Source: Evernia prunastri
Taxonomy: Eukaryota > Ascomycota > Lecanoromycetes > Lecanorales > Parmeliaceae
Direction of reading: 5' to 3'
Assembly (NCBI GenBank): GCA_003184365.1
Contig: NKYR01000057.1
Coordinates: 124,001-188,000 of the forward strand
Length of the DNA: 64,000 nt
The position numbers and the translations under genes were made by a program. Shown here piece by piece: positions 34,300 to 45,700 of this stretch. Each line of letters starts with the position of its first letter. The first letter of the stretch is position 1. The notes beneath the pieces were generated by a model. The model did not search any database. It was given only the letters and a program-made list of their open reading frames with translations, and had not been told where the DNA came from.

Positions 34300-36236
34300 T
34301 CATCTGATCACACCCCATCTTTCCATCCTCGCGCCGGCTCCTTCGCCCCCGACTCCATCCCGCTCCCTCTTTGCAAAACATTTCCAAAACCGCAAGGTCT
34401 CGTCTCCAGCACCGGTCACAACAGTTTGTCCGTCAGGACTCATTGCCAAGTAAAGTACACGATATGTGTGTCCCGTCAGGCTCGCGACCTGGGTCATGCT
34501 TGGGTATTTCCAGACAACTATCTGGTTCTGGCTGTAACCGTGCGTGGATACCAGCTCATTGCTATTTTTCGACCATGCGAGGTTGCAGACTTGGGATCCT
34601 GTATCAAGCTCCTGTATGCAGGATCCAGTAGAAGTATTCCAGAATTTAATACGGCGATCTGCTGTACCGCCACCGGAGGCAAGAAGGTTATGCTGGTGCG
34701 GTGACCAGGCTATGGCCTTCACCGCTGCAGTATGTTCACCGAACTTCCACAAGGGGGTTTCGGACAATTTGTCCCATACCATCAACTTGTTGTCATTACC
34801 ACCGGAAGCCAATTGGCCGTCCTCGGTGTTCCAGCGTAAGCCACAGACTTCTTGCTTATGCCCTACCAGTTTTCGCAAATATTGATCTGGCTGCCTGACA
34901 TCACGGTGAAAAATCAGGCGATCTCGGGAGCCTGAGGATAGGATGTGGTCATTCCAAGCTAGGGCACCCACACGAGCAGTATGCCCGGTCATAGTACGCA
35001 AACGCCGCTGCTTTTCCGCATCCCATATTTGCACTAGGCCCTTGTTTGTCCCGATTGAGACATGTGTGCCACGTTGAATCCAAGAAACGGAAGTGACGAT
35101 GTCGTCTTGAAGTTCGCAAAGCTTCGTCACGCGACCTGAGCTGGAGTGCCACATGTAGACGCAGGAGCCTAGCCCAACGCCGAGGATATTGCTGCCGCCC
35201 CAGTCCACAAGATTCAAATAAAAATCGTCCGCAAGATCTGGAGCATCCAGTACTTTGAAGGGGACCTTGCTAACCGCCCGGGGTGCTTTTCTCGGGCTAA
35301 GAAGAAGCCTTTGGCTATCGAAGCGAACCGGAGATAGACTATAAAGATCGGAACGTGCGTTGAGATTAGGCCCGTGCCGACTTTGTGGTGTCCTCGATGG
35401 GGTTGGGTGCCCGGATATGTTTGTATGATGCCGAGGGGACATGTACGTGAAGAGGTTTTTGTGGGGTGTCGAAGGGGTAAGACTGGCGGGAAGTGATGAG
35501 GATGAGACATTTGTCGGCGGCGTCCTTGATCTTGACGGGTCGTTAACAGTGGTTGAGTGGGTGGAAGTAAGATCAGGTGATAGACTAGGTGGTGTTGGTT
35601 GTGGAATGGTGGTATCAAACAATTCTGTTCGAAGAAGAGTAGAAAAGGTTCGGTTTGCTTCCTCAGCTGCAGAGAGTCAGACTACGATTCTCCGTTTAAA
35701 CAAGGTGAGGCCGAGCTTTACTCACTTTTCTGAAAATGGAGCTCTCCGTGAGGAGTCCTTTTCTTGGCTTTTGATGGTGTTGCGGGCGAGGCATCGTCAT
35801 GCAGTAGGCTGAAGCTGGCCTGGAGGTCTTGGCCCTCTCGATTCGGGATGAACCTATGTGCGAACTCATGTCAATTCCTATTCTGATGGGAATTGTGGCA
35901 TAAACTCCATGGGCTGTTGCTATCCTGATCACGCCAATCTTTAGGTGACTAAAAAGGCCACTCTTTCTCACTCCCATACCATTGAAATGTAACTGACCTG
36001 TCACCGTAAACCCTCTGTCTTTTCCTACTTGGACTGGCGCCTGGTGTTCTCTCTCGTGCTCGTCCCATGTCCTCCATATCCTTCAGTGCTTTGCTCAAGG
36101 CAGTAGGGTCCACAGGCTCTGATCCTGCTCTTTCAGCTCCATTTATAATGTGACTGTTGGTAGGATTCCGCTTGGTAGCCGCAGAAGGTGTGTTTGTATC
36201 TGGTGAAATCAAGGTTGGGGTACGTGAGTTTTCCAT
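34300..36236 (-). CDS. cdh1: Cdh1/Fizzy-related APC/C activator (WD40)
   Basis: Three exons (36236-35998, 35853-35726, 35666-34300) close in phase to 577 residues. The N-terminal half is disordered and carries the C-box as YGDRFIPNRE near residues 77-85, then SFSLLHDD and KTEEANRTFSTLLR as in Fzr proteins. Residues about 240-550 hold seven WD40 repeats (for example GSRDRLIFHRDVR, GGNDNKLMVWD, GAGDETLRFWK). The protein ends in Ile-Arg, the tail that docks on Cdc27/APC3. Cdh1 recruits destruction-box and KEN substrates to the anaphase-promoting complex in late mitosis and G1. Several SP/TP sites in the N-terminal region fit inhibition by CDK phosphorylation. The Cdc20 alternative is disfavoured by the RFIPNREGQDL context. 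The start was chosen at MENSRTP; upstream Met codons extend into likely 5' UTR. Confidence 0.94.
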
Positions 36237-36971
36237 GTTGACGATGGAGGGAACGAGGTATGAATGAATCTCGGGCTGTCTACGTGAACAGTACGTGGCG
36301 TTCTGGATCGTAAGACTGTGTTGAGGAGGTCGGTTGCGTGTGTGCAAGTCCCGAAAGTGTAGCAAAGAAGCAATCCCTATGTCCGCGTCCTCAATTGCGG
36401 ATTTGCCTGCCCAGGCGGAGAGCCAAATGCGGTTGACTCCTCCGTATCAAACTGGCAGCAGGTCTTTCCGCAGCGTTTCCGAGGTGCAAGGGTATGCAGG
36501 GATTGCTTGTGGTGGAGGTTGGTGGTTCAATGGATGAGGCTGTTCATGGAAGCTACCAATCACAAGCTAAAGAAAGTTTGGCTTCTCCAGTTTCTAGCGC
36601 GTTCAATGCTTGGCAAAGGAATTAAGAAGAAGAATACTGTACTCACGGTGCTGTCATCCACAGCAAATGTGTTAGACACAAGGTATGTTACTCTTGGGTC
36701 ATAGCTGGGAACAACAGAAGATGCGTGTCAATTGAAGACTCTTTTGATATCTACGCGCGTTTCTCGACAAACACTTGAAGTCAAAACAATCTTGATGCGG
36801 TTTAGTCGTGATCGCCCTCTAGCGCTGTGTGTTTGAAGCTCACCGTGAGTCTCTCAACGGTTGGTGTTTATTAATTTACGCGTGCAAAAGTCGCCGCTTT
36901 GGCTACATCTTCCAGAGGAGTGAAGGAAGAATGTCTGGAAAGGCCATGCTACACTATTATCACGCATGTCC

Positions 36972-37630
36972 TTACATCCTGGGCAAATTACTCATTCATA
37001 CCCCGATATCCTTACGATTTCATATCCCTTAGGGGTATAAATTGGTAAAATTAGAAGCTGCTGAGGTATAAAACTGTGAAAGATATCCTTTTTAAAGATA
37101 CTATCCTTAGAGAACTCTTTGAAAGATACTTTTCGGGGAGTGTTCTTCGGGGAGTGTTCTTCGCGGGGGAGGGTTCTTCGGGGGGCTTTTCTTCCGGGGG
37201 GTTTTTATCCGGTGGGCTTTATTCGGGAGACTTAATAAGAACTCCCCCCCAAAAAAAGAGGGTGAAGATTGTAGAGTACGAGTAGAGTTATCACCTTGTG
37301 CGGTGGTAAGTCACACCCTACCCCGGGGGGGTGCGCTATCCGGGTAGTTCCGGGGTCGGGTGTGACTTACCACCGCACAAGGTGATACGAGAGATAAAAG
37401 GGGTTTTTTCCTCCCTTTCAGAGTACCCCCCAAAGAACCCCCCCCCCGCGTCCCTTCCCGAAGAACCTCCCCTCGAAAAAATCTCCCCCCCCGAAGAATC
37501 CCCTCCGAAGAACTTAGAAAGATCTACCAAATTATACCCCAGTATATCAAGTTTTATCGATTCATACCCTCTGTCTTGGTTGAAGGGTATGAAATCGGGG
37601 TATGATCCGATAATTTGGCCCTTACATCCT
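36972..37630. mobile_element. Non-autonomous TIR/foldback element (MULE-like MITE)
   Basis: A 641-bp element (36981-37621) whose ends are inverted repeats: GGGCAAATTA...CATACCCCGAT on the left and the complement of GGGCCAAATTA...CATACCCCGAT on the right. It is flanked by the direct repeat TTACATCCT (36972-36980 and 37622-37630), extendable to 11 bp, matching Mutator-like target duplications. Inside, the left arm has several TTCTTCGGGG-type units and the right arm the complementary CCCGAAGAA type, meeting at a perfect 30-bp palindrome. It has no coding capacity. Its right end is about 95 bp before the aspartyl aminopeptidase start, so it could supply or disturb promoter sequence. Confidence 0.8.
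37289..37387. repeat. Perfect 30-bp inverted repeat with 39-nt loop
   Basis: Arms 37289-37318 and 37358-37387 are exact complements (left arm begins TATCACCTTGTGCGG). The loop also contains short complementary CCCCGG/CCGGGG tracts. The structure lies at the centre of the TIR element and would form a strong hairpin in single-stranded DNA or RNA. Confidence 0.93.
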
Positions 37631-37725
37631 TCATCTTCTTGTGCTGCGACGACGTATTCTCACCCAGAGCGATTGGTGTCGTATATATATCTATCTCCCG
37701 CTGTTTCAGCCGCCCTAGCTCTACA

Positions 37726-39790
37726 ATGGATGCCTCTGCGAGAGCTGGACATGACCTTCTCTCCTTCATTGATGCTTCGCCCACTCGTAAGATTTACCCT
37801 AACGACGACACTCTTGAAACCTTTGACCAAAACGGGAGATCTAGCTTTCCATGCCGTCAGTTCAGTCAAGCAAAGACTCGACAAAGCAGGATTCAACTAT
37901 CTACAAGTGAAATGCCCGAAACATCAAGCCAATGGTCATTGAGCTCACATCCCAGCTAGGAGAAAGACCCTTGGTCCAAAATATGTAAAGCGGGCGGGAA
38001 ATACTACCTCACGCGCAATGCTTCAACCATACTTGCATTCGCTATTGGGAAAAAATGGAAGGTCGATTTCAACAGCCTTTCTGTCGTAGCCAGAGGCTGT
38101 CTGCTAACCTACCGTCACACATCAGCCCGGGAACCCCATTGCTATGATCGGCGCACATACTGATTCGCCCACTCTTCGGGTGAAGCCTATCAGCAGAAAG
38201 CAGGGTGACGGCTTTATACAAGTTGGTATTGAGACTTATGGTGGAGGCTTATGGCACACATGTGAATCTTCCCTTTTCTCTCTAAGACTAATATGATCGA
38301 AACCGCTCACGCCGTCCACAGGGTTTGATCGAGATCTTAGCATGGCTGGCCGAGCGATGGTCAAAGACAGCAACGGACGATTTGTGCAAAAGCTGGTAAA
38401 AATTGAACGGCCAAGTACGACTTTTCCCTACCATGCTTATCTCACAGCAAAGACTAAGCATTGATTTAGTCCTCCGCATAGTCAGTAAAGATCGGATTCC
38501 TTTTCTCCCTATTTAGACCAAAAGTCTGAGCCACAAAACATGTTGTAGGAGCAAAAGGGCCCTTTCACACCTCCGACCTGTTTCGTAACTCATGTTTCTG
38601 GCTTGAAGAAGCTATGCTGACCCCATTTTCAAGCCTACCCTCGCTGTCCATCTTGATCGCCAGGAAACGTTTGGCTTTAACAAGGAAACTCAATTATTCC
38701 CTATTTTAGGGCTTGTCGCAGCAGACTTGGACCGTCAGGCCAAGGGTGACGATACGGAAACCGGTGATGCTACGAACCAGGATGGCAGCATCACTCGATT
38801 CAGTCCGCTGAAGGCGCCCGACCAGAGGCATCATCCTCATGTCATTGAACTGATTGCGAACGAAGTCAATGTTGCTCCATCCAATATTGTTGACTTTGAG
38901 ATGATTCTGTACGACACCCAAAAGCCGTGTGTGGGAGGCCTCAACGAGGAATTGTTGTTTTCTTCACGTCTCGACAACCTCGAAATGTCCTTTTGCAGCA
39001 TTATGGGTCTTATAGAGTCCGTAAATTCATCGTCTTCCCTAGACAACGAAGAATCCATAAGAATCGTATCACTTTTCGACCATGAAGAGATTGGAAGTAA
39101 CACAGCCCAAGGCGCGGATTCGAACTTTCTGCCAACCGTCATAAGACGCCTCTCTGTTCTTGCAGGGTTCGGAAGAAATGCAGAGCCTGACCCAGATTCA
39201 TACGAGCAAAGTCTGTCAAAATCGTTTCTGATCTCCGCGGATGTACGTATATTTCGTACACTATCCTTCATGTTTAGTATTGCAATTGATGGAGTCCCAA
39301 GATATGTTTCGAGAGCAAAGTGGCCTTTTCTACTCCCGAGACTTGTCTTACAACTCCATTAGCTACCTCGAAGAAGTTGGCTGACTCTGAATGTGCGTAG
39401 ATGGCGCATTCTGTGAACCCAAACTACAGTTCAAAGTACGAGACAGATCACAAGCCAGAGATGAATAAAGGCACAGTGATAAAAATCAATGCTAATGCAT
39501 GCTATGCTACTAATTCACCCGGCATTGTTCTCGTTGAAGAAATTGCTCGCAGGGCGAAAGTTCCATTGCAACTTTTTGTTGTTCGCAATGATTCGAGCTG
39601 TGGAAGCACGATTGGGCCAATGTTGTCAGCTGCCTTGGGTACGAGAACGTTGGATCTAGGGAATCCGCAATTGAGCATGCATAGTATAAGAGAGACTGGG
39701 GGGGTCTACGATGTTGACTATGCCATCAAGCTGTTTGAAAGCTTCTTCGTGCATTACACTGAGCTAGGACGAAGCTTTGTAGTCGATTAG
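37726..39790 (+). CDS. Aspartyl aminopeptidase (M18 family)
   Basis: Eight exons (37726-37786, 37845-37906, 37960-38061, 38126-38261, 38322-38414, 38470-38480, 38634-39242, 39401-39790) close in phase to 487 residues. Exon 6 has only 11 nt but supplies the ILRI codons and fixes the phase. M18 zinc-site motifs are present: GAHTDSP (near residue 85), RLDN (about 266), DHEEIGS (about 303) and MAHSVNPNY (His about 361). This family removes N-terminal Asp/Glu from peptides in the cytosol; the yeast homologue Ape4 is carried to the vacuole. The absence of a long propeptide favours the DNPEP/Ape4 type over vacuolar Ape1. The foldback MITE immediately upstream probably lies in its promoter. Confidence 0.93.
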
Positions 39791-40087
39791 AGTCCACTAG
39801 GCGATGACCGGACAAGAATAGTAATGTCAAGCATTCGTCGTTACATTGATAGTTGATCCGATTAGTTTAACACCCAGCCATGTTTAGACCATTGTGAGAG
39901 ACCACACGGTTTACCACACTTCTATTAGGTGCAGTTTGTCGTTATTTATTTAGCGTCGTTTGCGTCTCTTGGCATTCACGATCCACCCATGCCCCCTCGG
40001 CCACTATGTACCACTACATCGTCCTCGACCGTCCACAGGTTTCAATTATTCCTGTGAAGCCTGTCCACAGTATCTTTCCACGCTATC

Positions 40088-41301
40088 ATGATTACCCAGG
40101 CCAAGTACCTCACAGGTGATAAGAAGGGCATTGAGGAGTTCATTGGTAGATTTGATGTGAGTCAATAGACACAGCCTTTGCCTCTCCATGTCTTTATCCG
40201 GCCTAATGTCATTGCCTTCCACTCATGATCCGTGGGACTGTCAGGTCTTCCTATTTGACTGCGATGGTGTGTGCTCAATCACCATGTTGCTATATTTTGA
40301 CATGTCCGGCGGCGGCCTAGATCAGACGTGTACTGAACGGCAGAGCTGAAGATGTAGAAGGACAGGCGTCTTATGGTCCGGAGAACATCTATTTGAGGGA
40401 ACAGTCGAGACTCTCGACCTGCTGCGCAGTAAAGGTCCAATATTCTTCTAGGTCTCGGCGTTGAAGGGTCTACATTAATAATTCTAAAGACAAGCAAGTC
40501 GTCTTTGTCACAAATAACAGCACCAAGTCTCGCGCCGACTACAAGCAGAAGCTCATGAGCATGGGTATCACGGCTACTGTGGTACGTCTTCTTCTGCGCC
40601 CCATGCTTCTTCGCTCAAGTGAAGACGACTAGGATGAAGTCTTTGGCTCTTCTTATAGCGCTGCAATTTACATCTCGCGCATCCTCCAGTTACCTGCGAA
40701 CAAAAGAACAGTCTTCGTTCTTGGCGAAGCTGGTATAGAAACCGAGCTTGATAACGAGAAGGTACCCCACGTCGGCGGTACAGACCCCTCTCTAAATCGG
40801 CTGATAGAAAAAGCCGATTACGCGGACATTGCATCTGGGACATCTTTAGACCCTTCGGTTGGCGTAGTGCTGTGCGGTCTTGATTTCCACCTCAACTATC
40901 TGAAGCTTAGCCTGGCCTTCCACTATCTCCGCCACGGCGCCGTCTTCCTCGCTACAAACATCGATACCACATTACCATCGTCATCCACTCTATTTCCTGG
41001 TGCAGGTGCCTGCTCAGCACCTTTGGTGGTCATGCTGGGAGGTAAACAGCCGACTAGTCTGGGCAAACCAAGCCAGGCCATGATGGATGCCATTGAGGGC
41101 AAATTCCAATTCGACAGGAAAAGGGCCTGTATGGTAGGGGATCGGTTGGACACCGATATCCAGTTTGGAATCGAAGGGGGCTTGGGTGGAACCCTATGTG
41201 TTCTTACTGGCGTTACGAAAGGAAAACAGGACTGGGAGGACGGGGAGATTATACCTACGGCTTGGGTAGATAAATTAGGAGATTTAATGGAGGGTGCCTG
41301 A
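40088..41301 (+). CDS. pho13: HAD-type 4-nitrophenylphosphatase / phosphoglycolate phosphatase (Pho13/PGP)
   Basis: Five exons (40088-40156, 40245-40266, 40366 to 40428 or 40434, 40490-40581, 40633-41301) give about 304-306 residues, normal for the family. HAD motif I is FLFDCDGVLW (nucleophile and acid/base Asp near residues 27-29, split between exons 2 and 3), motif II lies in VFVTNNST, and motif IV is MVGDRLDTDIQFG. Family-typical LCGLDFHLNYLKL and FLATNIDTTLP are present. Such enzymes hydrolyse 2-phosphoglycolate and other damaged glycolytic by-products in the cytosol. The donor of intron 3 is ambiguous (GTAAAG or GTCCAA, differing by two codons). Exon 2 is only 22 nt. Confidence 0.92.
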
Positions 41302-41558
41302 GATGACAACCGGCATATTTAAGAACCATATACTCCGTATCGTGTCCTTCAACCTCGATGAAACTCTAGTCCGAGCTACATGTAATTGGTGTCAATCGAT
41401 CACGGCGTAGTGCTAGGCCAAAGCTACACCCCCTAAACCGGGAGTATTCCATTCTGGCAAGGTTCTCGATTCAGGGGTAAGAGTTGTAGGGACGGGTTTG
41501 GCCTCGGTTACCCAGGTTCGAGGACTTGACCTAGACCTTAGGTCGGTTCTCGGGCAGA

Positions 41559-42362
41559 AGACTTACGGCGGACGATGATTGACACTAGGACAAAACCAAG
41601 AGCTCCATCAAAACTCGACTATTTTTTTTTTCTTCTCTTTATTTTCTATGTCAAACTTTTTACAACGAACGATAATTAAGTATTCTTCGAAATATACTCT
41701 TCGAGGAGATTCTTCGTGACGCTCTTGAATCTTTGAGAGAATCTTCGAGACGCTCTTAAATCTTTGGGAGATTCTTCGGGGGACTCTTCGAGGGGCTCTT
41801 CGGGGAAATTCTTCGGGGGGCTCTTCGGGGGGGTTCTTCGGGGAGGTTCTTCGGGGGAGATTCTTTGAATATCTCCTCAAAAAAATTAAAAAATCTTCTC
41901 GAAAAATTTCGTGAAAAGTTCGTACGAAAAAAACGAGAAGAAGAAAACTTTAAATCAGCCTTATGAGACTAAGCGTAAACTCTAAATTTGAAATATCGTA
42001 TTTTAAATTCGATTCCCGAAGAATCCCTTCGAAGAACTTCTCTCGAAGAATCTTCCCCGAAGAATCTCCCTCGAAGAATCTTCTCGAAGAATCTCTTCGA
42101 AGAACTCCCTCGAAGAACTCTCTCGAAGAGCTTCTCGAAAGAATCTCTTTCAAGAATCTCTCAAAGAATATCTTTGAAGAGCGTTCTCGAAGAGCGTCCT
42201 CGAAGACTTATTCTCGAAGAGTATTCTTTAAAATAAGATTCTAGAATAATAGCTGAAGAAGTTTAACGTAAAGAAAAAAGTCGAGCAGAAAAAAAAAACT
42301 GATTGGATTTTGATGAAGCTCTTGGTTTTGTTCTAGTGTCAATCATCGTCCGCCGTAAGTCT
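41559..42362. mobile_element. Foldback element with 53-bp terminal inverted repeats
   Basis: Segment 41561-41613 and the complement of 42308-42360 agree at 51 of 53 positions (both start ACTTACGGCGGACGATGATT). Inside the left terminus lie about a dozen TTCTTCGGGG-like units of 12-15 bp (41690-41880). Inside the right terminus lie matching CGAAGAA units (42003-42240), with a TA-rich centre, so the whole could fold into one long hairpin. No target-site duplication is evident. Open frames of 80-93 codons are translations of the repeats and not genes. It lies between the convergent pho13 and yta7 3' ends. Its repeats resemble those of the 37-kb element. Confidence 0.82.
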
Positions 42363-42742
42363 ATAAGACAGGGCCGGTCTGACAGGCTATTAACCTTTCG
42401 GGTGAACCTTATAATAATATCTATATTAGCGACTAAAGATAAAAAGAATGTTCAGTGGAATGAGTGTTACTCATCAAACGTTCTACAATCATATAGTCAA
42501 AAACATTGCTGTACGTATCTTACTCGGAACTAATCGAAATCTCAGAAAATTTGATTGTCTGCGCCACGACAACGAGAACTCAGTATGCCAGGATATGGGA
42601 ACAACAGGAGCATGGCTTCATGCTCCAAATCCGAAACGCCTCGCTTTTTTCCAATCAATGAGCAGTTGGTGTCCAGTCTCACAACTTCAGGGAACGTTAA
42701 CCTTTTGTTTCCATTTCGAGCCCCGCCAAATCGACTACATGT

Positions 42743-45700
42743 TCAACTTTCAATTTCCATGCTGCCTGCAGCCAACCCCTGAAACGAGTGGATATCCGCC
42801 ATAACATCCGCGAACACTTGATTGAGCTGCAAGGCGACCTTTCCTCGGTCCCATTCACCTCTGGTTCTCCAGATTTCGTTCATCATTGCCGAATAGACTT
42901 GCTCCAACTGTTCAACACTACAGCCGCTTGTCTGGGCAACAATATTTTTGAGTAGATTGGCGCTGAGCGCTTGGTCAATAACCAGGTGCGGTTGAAGAGT
43001 AGTGAGAGCTCTAGAGATACCGGGAACAGGGTCGTTGAGGATGGAATTGATATCTGTCCTATCACGCTGAAATAATGGCACCGCCGGCGTTTGTGACAAG
43101 CGCTCCGGTTGAGAAAGCTGACCTTGCGAGCTAGAGTGGTCGCTAGGGTTGCTATTAGGCAGGGCAGATGATTGCGAAGCTAGACATATTAGTCGATCAG
43201 AACGGTGCAGGGAACGCAGCCTCTAGTGGAAGAAAGCCTTCGCTTACCTTGCGTGTTACCCCGAGTGTCAGGAAGCTGGGAGTTCGCTTCTGCTGTGTCG
43301 GGGAAAGCGGAGAAATCTGGTCCCTCAATCTTACCTGTCGTACTTTGGGTGTTTTTTTCGGCAGACGATCCCGTGTTCCTCTTGTCTGACGAGGTTGTGG
43401 ACGCATAGTTTGTATAGTCGGCTAAATTTGAACCTTCAGCCAAGGGCGTGATCAGACTTCTCTGAGAAAGGCTTCCAGGTATTGATCTACGCTGATCAAT
43501 GGAAGCAGGGCCTCCAGTATAAGAACCCAGAGGTCGAGTTTGAGCAGAAGGGCCGAATGAGCTGTCCTGAGTCCCTCTTTCGGTAGATGGTGCATCATCA
43601 CTAGGGGATGTGTGAATGTTACCCTCGCCTCGAGAAGGTACCGAAGTGCCGTTACTCTGGTTATGTCCGTGCAGATTACTGAGATCAGAGAGTCCGGCAG
43701 ATAAGCCGTTCGTAATTGTACTAGGCTGTGATGGGTTAGATGGTGTTGTCGAATGATGGGTAAGACCGTTTGTGAGAGGCTGTCCAAGCACGATCGGACC
43801 AACTGACTGGTCCGTTCCTGATGCGCCGATGTCACCCGGTGGCACGTTTGACGGAATAATAGCCATCTCCCTCCCTTCCACTGCAGCGCGTCGCTTGGCC
43901 TTTTCTACCATTTCTCGTTCTCGTTTTGTCTCTCGTGCGTAGACATTTTCGAGCTCGGCTGCTAGCCCTGGTTCTTGTACTGCAATGTTCTCCATGTCCA
44001 CTTCCACATTGGCTTGGAGCTCGTTTGCCTTGATGAGCCGGTCCTGGTCATCCACCGCCTTGGCGTCTTTGGCCAACTTCTTGATGTCTGACACAAAGTC
44101 TTTAGGCCTCTTGTAGTAACCGTTCGACAAACGCTTTTCAATGGTGACGATCTCCATGTTGTAAAAGAATTTGCCTGACTCTTGTTCGATTAATCCGGGC
44201 TCGCCGCGATCGTCTGTGGCTTTCTCAAAGGGCCGCGACGGGTCGGGTTGCCGCGCCTCGGGCGGCAAGTCCGTGGTGATGATGTTTGGATCTTCCTCCT
44301 CGTACAGATATCTTATCTGGTTTTCATCAATCACCCCAGTCCTGAACTTCTTGTACCGTAACTTGATCTGGTCCATAATTGGCTGTATACGGAGTTTCAA
44401 CATGTTGAGATGTATCCTGTCTTTTTTCTTCTGCGCCTTTTGCTCTGCTTTGGTAGGAGCTGGCGGCTCCTTGGGTGGTTCGGGGGGCGCTGGCATAAGG
44501 ACTTCGAATTTCCTCTTCTTCCGGTTCGCAGGCTCTGGAAAATCAGCCGGAGAGGCGTTGAGTTGGTCTATGACAGCATTAAAGTATTCGTGGCGCGAGG
44601 GCTGATCGGAGGTGAGTAAAATAACCACAAATTCCGTTTCACTAAGCTTACCATCAACGGTCTCGGGATAATATACTGGTTCCTTCTTGAAAAGTAAAAT
44701 AGATCCTTGATCATTTCCCGATCAATGTCCCGCTCGTCACACTCTACCACTCCGAGAAGTAAGATCGGGTCTGTGGGAGCCAACGTCCGTAAAAGACTAA
44801 GAAATGTCGAGATGACGGGTTTTCCCATTGTTTCATACCAGGTATCCACATTAGGAATGTAGATAACACTCGGCTTGTGTCGTCGGATTTCTGTGAAAAG
44901 CTGCACTACGGTAGCTTCCGGTGACTACGGCATTGTTAATTAGGCGATGCAAGCGAGAGCAAGCCTTGTCATACCTTCGTAGAGTCGCTCAGAAGCGTGG
45001 GGAGATCAAATGATTGCACGTGTAAGCCTTCGAAGTGGTTCAATAGAGCTCCAGCTAGGTACTGTTGGCCCATGCCAGGAGCACCTTTAATAAGCAGCCT
45101 CGGCCGAAAGACACGAGAGCGCTCGAACTCTGATAAGCATTTAGTACCGAGGTCTCCCCAGTCGGAAGAGGAAAGGTCGTGAAATACCTTGCTGCGTGCG
45201 TTCCGCCGCCATGCCTCGATCGTCTTCTGCATCTTCAAACTCGGCTTCTTGCAGGGCCGTTAACCGCTTTGTCTGAGGCAGGATCTCTGCGACTAGACTC
45301 TCAATCTCGGCAAGTGGATCGCGTAGCAGAGGCTCGATCTGCTCTGGCAAAGGTGCCGCTCCTGACGACGCAGATCTTTCGGACGATGGGACCATCTTTT
45401 TCACAGATATCATGAAATCCTTGGCTGTGACGTTGATTGTCTCAGGCCTAATCTGGAGTTTTTCGTTAGATTTGTATATCTGCGGATACCGTCTTTGCAC
45501 TGCGTTCAAGGCTGCTTCTGTACATAACGCACGAAGATCAGCTCCGCCATATCCCTTTGTCAATTTTGCAATTTCGTTCTTAAAAGCAGAAGTCAACGGA
45601 GGATCCCAGCCTTTTGTATGGATGTCGATTATGCTTCGTCGGGCCTCTGTGCTTGGCAGGGAGAAATAGAATTCCCTGTCGAATCGACCGGGTCGCCGGA

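Noticed and set aside
41963..42244. Open frames of 82-93 codons rich in Glu, Ser, Lys and Arg
   Set aside because: They translate the CGAAGAA tandem arm of the foldback element; two overlapping frames are equally open, as expected for a short repeat.
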